Shown here piece by piece: positions 50,513-60,000 of a stretch of 60,000 bases of DNA. Source of the DNA: Owenia fusiformis (lineage: Eukaryota > Annelida > Polychaeta > Sabellida > Oweniidae). How positions within the stretch are numbered: the first letter of the stretch is position 1; every line of letters starts with the position of its first letter. Below the pieces are notes generated by a model. The model saw only the letters and a list, made by a program, of their open reading frames with translations, was not told where the DNA came from and ran no database searches. The stretch spans positions 42,999,366 to 43,059,365 of the forward strand of contig CAIIXF020000001.1 of the NCBI GenBank assembly GCA_903813345.2, read 5' to 3'. A program made the position numbers and the translations under genes.

Positions 50513-53238
50513 TTCACTGGGGAGTATCGTGATGCAACAACACCGTGTTGTTGCATCAAGATGGCCAGACTTCCGGTGATAGATTTTCGTACGATATTTT
50601 GTTTCCCCAATTAAACCCATTTCTAGGACGAGTTGCTCAATAACCATACACGTGCAGTTAGCGCACGATCTATATTTAAAGAAACTGTCATTAGTATACA
50701 TGTACCATCACCAAGAAGCAATAAGTTCACGGTTTTAGTTCCTCACTATTGATGCAACAACACCAAACCGAAGATGCAACAACACTCCTCTAGATTTGAG
50801 CAATGATGCAGCAACACCAATTAATAGCATAATTTCAGAAGACCATAAATCTCGAGAGGAACAGATTTTTAAATGCTTCTATTGCAACACCGTTACCCAT
50901 TACCCATATTTGCGTTCTTCTTAAGGCATTCAAAATACACGTCCTGCAGGCGAAGATCCTTTATATGTATTTTCAAAAATTTATACTTATAAATATTATA
51001 ATGTACTGGACGTTGTTCTATAACATAGTTCAATCGCCTTTAACATGGCAAGCTTTAGTAACCCAATCTCTTTTCATAAACCACTGTTCCATAGCTTGAT
51101 GACCCTGACTCCAGTTAGTATCATTCAAAATGGTGGACAAACATCTTTCGTTCTCGGTAAACATGATGAGCTATTGGAAATTATCTGCCATCCATCTGTG
51201 GAACAGTGGTAAACTAGTAGATGTATGTTACCACTGTTTATCAAATTATAACTAAAACAGTTTAACTGTGACATTCGTGAGCTTGTATATGTTGACTAGG
51301 ATGATTGCTTCATCTATGATATAATATGATATGATTCTTTATTTCCTCCAATTTGGAGAGCCAACGTGTAAAAACGTTCCTAATTGACTTTATTAGAGAG
51401 TATACAACTCTTCAATTCATACTTTGGGTGGGATAACAAAGGATATACAATATACAATTGTAGACCTCTCTTGAGGTCAACTGGCAAAATTGTATACCGA
51501 TACTGTAATCCTTGAAAGTTCGGAGGTCGAGGTCAACAGTACTCTCAGGGTTTACTGTTGAGGTAAACACTTTGGCCAGTTGACCGAATAGAGAGGTTAA
51601 CAATTGTTTGTTAGTCCGAAGAATATAATAATTTGAAGGATATAATATACAATTGTAGACCTCTCTTAAGGTCAACTGGCAAAATTGTAAACCGATACTG
51701 TAAACCTTGAAAGTACTGTTGATCAAGACCAGAGGACAAGGACACCTTTGCCAGTTGACCGAAAAGAGAGGATAACAATTGTTCTGTTAGTCCAAATAAT
51801 ATAATAATTGGACGAATATATAATCGAATATCACGTGAACATATTTGATAAGTAAAGGTATCATATTTTAGCAAAAAATCCCCAAACCGTCGAATATTTT
51901 TTACACAACTTATTTTTTCAAAATTAAAAAAATTTCAACATTAAAAAAACAATTTCTCAAAAATAGGGGTCAACAGTACCTAGTAGAGATCAACAGTTTA
52001 CAATTGTTGACCTCCCCAGAGGTCAACCGGCAAAATTGTATACCGAGACTGTAAACCGAAAAACTACTGGTGACAGAGACCGAAGGTCGAGGTCAACAGT
52101 AGTTTCAAGGTTTGCAGTCGAGGTATATGATTTTGACGGTTGATCGAATGGAGAGGTCTACAATTGTTTTGTTAGTCCGAGTAAACTAATAATACACATA
52201 TAGACGACAATCATCAATCAGCATGGCTTCATTTCACAACCTTTTCTCCGAACCACGTGAGCAATATTTTTTTTAGAAAATCTGGAGACAGTGCAAGTAG
52301 TTTAACTCTGTATTTGGCACATCATGGCGTACTCGTTAGTGAATTAATTTTGATTTTAAGTTTCTATTTGTATTTTTGCTATACTTGTCGCCTAGTAAAG
52401 TCATTTTCATCAACGTTTACAAAATGTCCGTCTTCCATGTTTTTTCAGAAGTAGCGGTCAACAGTACCTAGTAGCGGTCAACAGTACATAATTTTGACCG
52501 CTAATCACCCAATCGGAATCGAGTATTTCAGTTGAGGTACTAACAATATATTTTGTTGCCCGCTCATCAACCAATCAGAATTGAGTATTTCAATTGAGGT
52601 ACTAACATAGAATGACTGATATCTGTTGTCTTTCCAAAATAATATTAGTTATTTGTAAGCAATTTCCATACGGTAAATCAAGGGCATTTAATTTAGAAAA
52701 TGTATAATATTTATATTATCAGATACAATATCAATGAGATTGCTTCCCGGGGATTCTGTACTTTATTTAGTTTGCCTTGTATATCCTTTTAACTTTGATA
52801 TAGACAAAGAAATCAAACAAAATACGTTTCGTTCATGGACCACTGACTCACGCGTTTTATTCATGTCCCGACCTACACCTGTAAACAGAAAATAAAACAG
52901 TTTCTCTTGTTGTTCAATGATACATTATATTGGCGTTTTTGCATCAGCACATTGGTGTTGTTGCATCATCGAAAATAAACAGAGTGGTGTTGTTGCATCA
53001 ATAGTGAGGAATTAAAACCACGAATTTATCGCTTCTTGATGATGCTACATGTATACCAATGACAGTTTTTTAAAATATATATCATGGGCTAACTGCATGT
53101 GTATGATTAATGAGCAACTCGTCCTAGAAATGGGTGTAAATTGGGAAAACAAAACATCGTACGAAAATCTATCACCGGAAGTCTGGCCATCTTGATGCAA
53201 CAACACGGTGTTGTTGCATCACGATACCCCCCAGTGAA
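50513..53238. mobile_element. 2.7-kb inverted-repeat element with palindromic ends
   Basis: The arms 50513-50800 and 52925-53238 are reverse complements, starting TTCACTGGGG then TATCGTGATGCAACAACA. Just inside each end is a 27-base palindrome with arms GATGCAACAACA and TGTTGTTGCATC. More GATGCAACAACACC copies occur at 50750-50812 and 52945-53000, like subterminal binding sites. Arms share ATGGCCAGACTTCCGGTGATA and GAGCAACTCGTCCTAG-type segments. No transposase was recognised in the interior. Confidence 0.8.
51440..52170. repeat. Three palindromic GGTCAACTGGCAAAATTGTA modules
   Basis: Modules at about 51450-51612, 51650-51783 and 52000-52170 each begin ACAATTGTAGACCTCTC and GGTCAACTGGCAAAATTG and end with the complement (CCAGTTGACCGAAT, AGAGAGG, ACAATTGTT). 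Between them lie AGGTCAACAGTA motifs. They are nested in the 50513-53238 element. Confidence 0.7.
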
Positions 53239-55068
53239 GTTGCTATGGATATATTGTTGAAGCTATTGTAATTACCCCATGCGTGATAATATTATCATCA
53301 ATTTAGCAGTTTGAAATTCTCGCTAATTGATGAAGCACAGGCCAGCTCAAATTAATGCGAACGAACTACCAATGGCACAAATCATTCAAAACATGAAAAT
53401 CTGGGAAAAGGGAAAGCGAAGAACAGACCAGTAGAAATTTAGACCAGTAAAACATTTTGGTAGCTATTGCTCGTAGTAGTGCTGTCCCCCGTGCTTTCAC
53501 TACCCCAATTTCGTTATACTGGGCTTGGAATTAAGTTATGCGACTTCCAGATTCTTTCCAGAGTAACATTTTGGGTGGAGTAAAAAAACAACGATAAGTG
53601 AAGTTACTACTGTACACGTCATTAATTTTTTCAAACATAAATGAGGAAATAATGGACCAAAGACTTGAAGCGGATTTGGGCTGAAAATCAAGTCAACGTT
53701 TGAAATTCACTCCAGTGGCGCCATCTATTCTATAATCAGAACTTTAGATAAAACCCTACAACCATTTACTCTGTAGACTACCTGAAACAAAATTATACCA
53801 AAAATATCGTTAATCGGGGCTTAGGTCTTAGAGCGATTTTATCATAAGTTTAAATCCTAGACATTAATGTAGACTAGAGAATGAAAAATGAAAGCTTATC
53901 CCGATGTAACAATAAATGCGCCCTCTAACTCTCAACAAAGTGGTGACCTCTGGTTCGTTCGTTCATCATCTTTTGATTAGGATCATGTACCATTGTGAAG
54001 AACTCACTAATAGCCCATAACCTACATCTTTTACCATATTGTTAATGTTTGAATGATCGATTATCAAGAATAACATAGGTCGCAAATAGTGTGTATTGCA
54101 GTAGTCAAAAATATTAATGTACTAACTAGAAAAATCGTTACATATAAGCCTGGGTGTTTGAAGTTTGAACACTTTTGTTCTTTAATTTGCGCCGTAGCGT
54201 GACATGTTTTCATAAATTCGATGAATTAACGTTTTATTGAAACACTAGTTAGAATGTAATTTAAAGTTCTCTCCTTCATCCTAGCTCAAGTCTATTATTG
54301 GATAATCGACCGAGAAAATAAAAATTTGCAATTCGCCTCATCAAGCCCCCGCAAGACCATTCTTGACAAAATAGGACTACATACAAAATTTCGTTCCCTC
54401 AACCTCCCCGACTCCATGGACTCTGTGAACAAATAGTTTGTCTATATGATAAAACCATTACATCGATCGTTAGGATAAACTACATGGTTCTTTTATCGTG
54501 AACAATTGGCCATGACTGCCAGACTGATGTGATGCCGATGCGGCCTTTAGCAATATGTTTCTCAGTTAGAGACGAACGAATCGACGTCTATTGTTGACTG
54601 AGGTTCTTTGTTGAGGTCTGTAGAGTCCAAAAAGCTCTAGGCAGTGCTTTATTGACCACGTAAACGAACCTGTTCTTGATAAATAGTCAATACAAACAAC
54701 GGATATCAAAAATGACATGAATAAACAACATGATGGTGTTCCGTTATACTTCTAGACGTACTCCAGGAACATGTCATGCAAAATCAAACCAAAAACCACT
54801 GTAGAAATATGTTTTATTAAGAACAACAATCCTTCATACATTTCAGTGGCAGATCCGGGGGCGTGGGGCCCGGGCGTTTCAATTTACACTTATGTCCAAC
54901 ATGCTTATATTTCAAGTGTAATTTTTAAGAATAGCCAAGGAAATCCTTGTTTTCAAATGGCATGGATTCGTGGTTGAAGCAAATATTTTGAGAAAATGTT
55001 ATTTCGAATGTAATCTCCTACTCAATGAGAAGTGTTGATATTTGTGAAGTTTTCCTTACGAAATAAAT
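53239..55068. other. Intergenic, no supported gene
   Basis: No domain or exon structure seen. Base composition is slightly less AT-rich than further upstream. Confidence 0.35.
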
Positions 55069-55243
55069 ATGGCTGGATCAAAGAACCCTGCCTTGTTCGA
55101 GATGCACTTGACGTCGTTCGGATATTTGGATGTGATTGACGTTTTCGGTAATCTCCAAGGAGATGGCCCCCCAGGATCGAAACTGGATATTTCCCAACGT
55201 CGAAATGTTCAAAAGATTCGAACCAATAGCTCGATCATTTCTT
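55069..55243 (+). CDS. Candidate first coding exon of an unidentified gene
   Basis: An ATG frame of 58 codons ends at a GTGAGT donor (phase 1). It starts MAGSKNPALFEMHLTSFGYL and continues DVIDVFGNLQGDGPPGSKLD, SQRRNVQKIRTN. Its codon use is less AT-biased than the surroundings, with CG-containing codons, and it does not sit in an evident repeat. I do not recognise the protein. No partner exon with a matching phase was found before the window end, where repeats dominate. It could be a true gene start whose remaining exons lie beyond 60000, or a fragment. Confidence 0.35.
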
Positions 55244-56142
55244 GTGAGTTTTGGGATTTTTCTTAAGGAAATAAGACCAAAATTCACGATTCAAATGTTG
55301 AAGTGAACAAAATGGCGGCTCTTTGAATTCGAATTTTGGATCACGAGACGTCCATATATGGGATAGGATCGATGTTGCACTCTGGGAGCCAATCCTCCTT
55401 GGGTAATCTCCTACCACTTTAACTCCCAACTTAATTTTCGAAAGCCAAATATGATGCTCACGAATTGATATTTAGGTCACAGATTGATGCAAACATATGT
55501 GTACCTTAACTACCGACTTACATTTATATAAATATCCACAGTTTACCTCAAATCATCAATGCTCGAAACGGTTTATCATATACCCTGGCGAGTCTAATGT
55601 TTCATTTTAATTTATAATTATGGTATCGGATTTGAGTATGATTTTAGATGAGGCTTAGACAAAGCAATAGAAATGTATGAAACCCCTTGTGAAAATTCGA
55701 ACGATTTTTTTAGAATCTTCCTTCGAAGTGTTATCAAAGTGCCCCCGGGAATGGATATTTTGTCTTGTGCAATCAAAATAATAGCGGGTAGTTTGAATTT
55801 TTGATTGAGTCTATACCTTACATCTCTAAATTTAAATATATATTATTTCATTAAGAGGTACAAGCAGTTGGCGATCCATGATGTACCCTGTGTGCAGAGT
55901 CTAGTTATAAACTAAACTAAACTAAACTACTGAGGACGAAGCTCTCTTAAAGTCTTATAGTGTAGTCGAACGAATGCAAATGGTATCCATGATGATAAAA
56001 GGCTAAATGCTGTAAAAAAGCACGAGTCGACACGCTGACATTTGGAATTGTAATTTCCATAAAACATTGACTGTCTGTTTGTCAGTGGAATCACTAAAAA
56101 CATTATTAACTAGATTTGGGAAATTGAACGAGTTCAATTTCA
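55244..56142. other. No supported gene
   Basis: Contains AAAATGGCGGCTC near 55310 and an AACTAAACTAAACTAAACTA run near 55912-55930. No exon was recognised. Confidence 0.35.
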
Positions 56143-57968
56143 GACTCCAGATCTAGACTTTTTTTAGCCGAGTCATCCAGAATAAGCCAAATTATCCAAA
56201 ATAAGCTAAGTCATCAAGAAAAAGAAGGATGGATGGATGGATGGATGGATGGATGGATGAAAAAGGAAGGAAGGATAGGATAGAATAGGAAGGAACGATA
56301 GGATAGAATAGGAAAGAAGGATAGAATAGAATAGGAAGAAGGGATAGAATAGGAAGAAGAGGATACGAAGCAAGGGTAGATAGGAAGGAAAGGATAGGAT
56401 CAGAAAGGAAGGATGGATGCATTTTTCAATATTTTCTTCTCTACTCTAGACTTTCTATCAGGATACCATCAGATCAATTTTTCTTGAAATTTCAAAACGC
56501 CATGACTTCCGCAGATTCGGATTCCTGACAAAATTCTACCCCTAATTCATAACTCATACGTTAAATTTGGCGAATTTTTATTTTGACCTACTTTTCGGAC
56601 ACGCCATTACTTCGGAACCGGAAGTCGAATCGAAATTTGGTTAGCAGATTTGGTTTTCTGGGAAAATTCTATTCTTAATTCATAACTCAAACGTTAACTT
56701 TGGAGAACTTTTTAAATTGACCTACTTTTCGGACACCATATCTCAAAAGTGGGTCAAAATACTTTCTGACGGCAAAAGGCTTACGCTATTAGCACACTCT
56801 TGGCTACATGTATACACAATTTCGAGGAATATAATTAAAGTGTAGTGTCAGAATCGCAAAAATAAGGATAAACTATGAATTTGACCTAGATTTTGACCTA
56901 GGGATTTTGGTGTCCAAATTTTGAAATTAGGTAGCCTTCGAGGTTCCCTTCTTTCATAGGCTTTCATTATTTTAAGCTGTAATTAGTCTATATCTTGTAT
57001 TTTTTTTCCATTGACATAACATGGGGGACCAAATTTAGCGATTTTTGAGCTTTCAAAATGTCATAACTTCCGAACCAGAAGTCGGATTGAAATTTGGTTT
57101 GCAGATTCGGATTCCTGAGAAAATTCTATACTTAATTCATAACTCAAACGTCAAATTTGGAGAATTTTTTATTTTGACCTACTTTTCGGACACCATATCT
57201 CAAAAGTGGGGCAAAATACTTTCTGACGGCAAAAGGCTAACACTATTAGCACACTGTTGGCTACATGTATACAAAATTTCGAAGAATATAATTAATCTGT
57301 AGTGTCAGAATCGCAAAAATAAGAAAAAACTTTGAATTTGACCTAGATTCTGACCTAGGCATTTTGATGTCCAAATTTTAAAGCTAGATGGCTTTTGAGG
57401 TCCCATTCTTTTAAAAGCTTTCATTATATTTAGCTGAACTCAGTCTATATTTCGTATTTTTCACTTCAAAAAAATCTTTTTTCCCATTGACTTAACATGG
57501 GCTCCAAATTTTGCGATTTTTGAGCTTTCAAAACGCCATAACTTCCTAACCGGAAGTCTGATTCGAATTTGGTTTTCAGATTCGGAATCCTAAGAACTTT
57601 TTTTTGGACCTCGTTTTCGGACACTGATATCTCGAAATCGGTTTGAGATATCAAAAACCTAAATCGATCCTAGGTTTCCTACTTTTTTATAAGGAACACA
57701 ATGAAAAAAAACCGGATCGAAAATATTGAAGGACGACCGAGAAAATCGAAAAAAGTGACAAAGTACTGGATTTGACCTAGTTCTTGACCTTTGACCTAGA
57801 TAAAAATTTGACCCAATTTCCGAGGAACTAGATACTGGACCTAAATTGACCAAATGATTGACTTCACTGAAGACCTTATGGTTATTGAGAAAACTGGTTT
57901 AGAAAAAGAAGAAGAAGAAGAAGAAAACTGACGAAAACAATAGACTCCAGATTTCATCTGGAGTCTAA
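56143..57968. mobile_element. Repeat element bounded by AGACTCCAGAT
   Basis: The left edge AGACTCCAGAT (about 56143) is inverted at the right edge (ATCTGGAGTCT, to 57968). Inside are a polypurine tract and three or four diverged units spaced about 460-470 bases (near 56500-56600, 57056, 57527) with CATAACTTCC, GAAGTC, TTCGGATTCCT and GACCTACTTTTCGGACAC. It ends in TTGACC-rich sequence including a DR1 at 57785-57797. It has no coding capacity. Confidence 0.55.
56218..56415. repeat. Polypurine tract, GGAT/GGATA microsatellite
   Basis: Nearly 200 bases of almost pure purine on the plus strand apart from interspersed T: (GGAT)n from 56226, then GGATAGGATAGAATAGGAAG repeats. The minus-strand frame over it is an artefact. 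Confidence 0.85.
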
Positions 57969-58429
57969 TAACTAAAATCGCGATCGTTTACACTTTACAG
58001 TCATCTTGTATTCCAAGAAACTTATCAATTTAATTTAGAAATGCAAAAAGTTTTTTGTTGTTGTTCGATTATAAAAATGGCACCTGTAGAACAAAGTTTA
58101 CAAAATCACTTAGAACGGAGATATCTACTTATGTAACATTCGTTGACATGTGTCAGTGAGTTAATAAGAAGAATAAGCTTTTGATTGTATATCTTGTTCC
58201 CAAAAGAATCTGTTAAGGAGTGGTATATCTTAACGTATTTTTATCACCCCGAACTCAAACATTTCGAATGCTTATTTCGTGAAAGCTCTGTTGACAATGG
58301 ATTTGAGTACTCAGAATAAATACGTCAAAATGTGTAATCATCTCAATAACCACCTCACAAATTATTTTGGAAATTAAAGTGTACGATTTGAGATTTTTAT
58401 TTTCGAATATTGACGCACTTAGCGAGCCT

Positions 58430-58742
58430 GACTGATTACCGATGAGAAAGAATCTGCTGGATACTATAGAAAACGACTTCTTCATGGTAACACTACCTTA
58501 GATCATGAGAACCCATATTAAAGATGAGAAAGAACCTCCAGATGGATACGAAGAGCGCATTCTCAAAGGTAGACTGCCCAATAGGCCATGTGAACCCATA
58601 TTGGCAATGCGAGACGTATTTTGTTTCTAGTTTTGTTTTTGATGACAAAGAGTGTAGCAAGACTAAAGTAAAGGCTATTATTGTCCCTCCTATTTTTCTA
58701 TCGCTACTCTATATTGTTATTGAATTGTATTTCCAGAAATAA
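58430..58742. other. Duplicated 78-base segment of uncertain nature
   Basis: GATGAGAAAGAA followed by T/C-CTG or CCA and GGATAC, later GAACCCATATT, occurs at about 58441-58518 and again at 58522-58602, roughly 80 bases apart. Two plus frames remain open over the second copy. One continues into a hydrophobic stretch (KAIIVPPIFLSLLYIVIELY) near 58670-58730. I do not recognise a family. Confidence 0.25.
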
Positions 58743-59139
58743 TTTTGACATGCAACGCCATGGGAATAAAACCATACGGTATTGGAATCCACTCAAATTA
58801 CTTGAGAAGATACATCCTTTAAAAAGGAGTAATTTGACGTCCATGAACACAAAAAGTTAATTAAGGGCAAAAAATTAATCAAACTTGATATTTAAGACAG
58901 CAGACAAGAATTTTCACCCCAATCAGGAATATATTGCAAGGCCTGCTGGCAAAGATTCCCCTATCAAAACAATAGCCTATATCTATTCATAAAATGACTC
59001 CAAGCTTATGCTTCTAAACTTACGGTTTGATTGAATTGAACTTTCCCTAAATTCAAATTTTAAAATGATCATGTATGATATCATTTCAAATCGTTTGAAA
59101 TGTCTCTGAGGGCCAAAGTGTTGGATATTGACCTTTTTT

Positions 59140-60000
59140 GTTGCAAATTAATATTTTTACTAAAAAGTGCATTGTGTGATTGAAAGTGATTTCAAAATCA
59201 TCTACATCTTTTCAGAAGTTCAAATTTGACTTAACAAGTTCTCAGAAGTTCAAATCTGACTTTAAATTTGACCTTCAATGATCTTCTCAAGGTCAAAAAG
59301 GTCTTTTTTCAACTTGCTTCAAATTGACTTCAATTTTTTTCTAAATCATCTACATGTTCTCAGAAGTTCAAATCTGACTAGATTTGACATTTGACCTTCA
59401 ATGACCTTGAAAAGGTCAAAAAGGTCTTTTTTCAACTTGCTTCACATTGACTAAATTTTTTTTCAAAATCATCTACATGTTCTCAGAAATTCAAATCTGA
59501 CTTTAGATTTGACATTTGACCTTCAAATCTGACTTTAGATTTGACATTTGACCTTCAATGACCTTCTCAAGGTCAAAAAAGGTCTGCTTTCAACTTGCTT
59601 CAAATTGACTAAAAAAATTTTTCAAAATCATCTACGTGTTCTCAGAAATTCAAATCTGACTTAAGATTTGACTTAAGATTTGACATTTGACCTTCAATGA
59701 CCTTCTCAAGGTCAAAAAAGGTCAAAAAGGTCTGTTTTCAACTTGCTTCAAATTGACTAAAAAAAATTTTCAAAATCATCTATGTATTCTCAGAAATTCA
59801 AATCTGACTTTAGATGTGACTTAAGATTTGACATTTGACCTTCAATGACCTTCTCAAAGTCAAAAAAGGTCAAAAAGGTCTTTTTTCAACTTGCTTCAAA
59901 TTGACTAAATTTTTTTTTCAAAATCATCTACATGTTCTCAGAAATTCAAATCTGACTTTAGATTTGACATTTGACCTTCAATGACCTTCTCAATGTCAAA
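59140..60000. repeat. Tandem TTGACCTTCAATGACCTT repeat, runs off window
   Basis: Units of about 120-150 bases contain TCAGAAATTCAAATCTGACT, TTGACATTTGACCTTCAATG, CAAGGTCAAAAAAGGTC and CAACTTGCTTCAAATTGACT. It is related to 20200-20330 and 25130-25260. The array continues to the last base of the window. Confidence 0.85.

Overview
The window is AT-rich, intron-rich animal DNA full of repeats. Protein matches, canonical GT-AG introns and the repeat style (GTCCGTCCGT-type elements, GCCATTTT hairpins, many short inverted-repeat elements) suggest a marine invertebrate, either a non-vertebrate deuterostome or a lophotrochozoan. I cannot name the species.

One gene organises most of the window. HAUS3, augmin complex subunit 3, lies on the + strand from 11324 to 48072. 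I rebuilt it as 13 coding exons whose phases all join, giving 603 residues. Three other genes sit inside its introns. Intron 7 holds a single-exon cGAS-like/Mab-21 nucleotidyltransferase on the - strand (21089-22225) that keeps its catalytic acidic residues. Intron 8 (13.9 kb) holds a five-exon secreted CAP/SCP-domain gene on the - strand (28947-35034, 528 residues), with an unusual N-terminal array of dibasic, sequon-bearing 9-residue repeats and a mucin-like linker. Intron 10 holds an intronless type II membrane glycosyltransferase on the + strand (39296-40261).

Layout: 1-11323 is intergenic or 5' flank with a minisatellite, a foldback repeat, a 1.86-kb TIR transposon, paired TIR elements and a large inverted repeat just before HAUS3. 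11324-48072 is HAUS3 with its nested genes, minisatellites, GTCCGTCC-type elements and two LINE 3' fragments. 48073-60000 is mostly repeats, including a 2.7-kb inverted-repeat element with palindromic ends, plus one plausible orphan first exon at 55069.

The most unusual feature is tandem duplication of 3' splice sites. The minisatellite before HAUS3 exon 4 (7 copies, 76 bp) and the one before CAP exon 4 (12 copies, 83 bp) each repeat the intron end together with the first 10-14 bases of the exon, so each true exon is preceded by an array of near-identical acceptors. HAUS3 exon 10 also has decayed copies of itself in the following intron.
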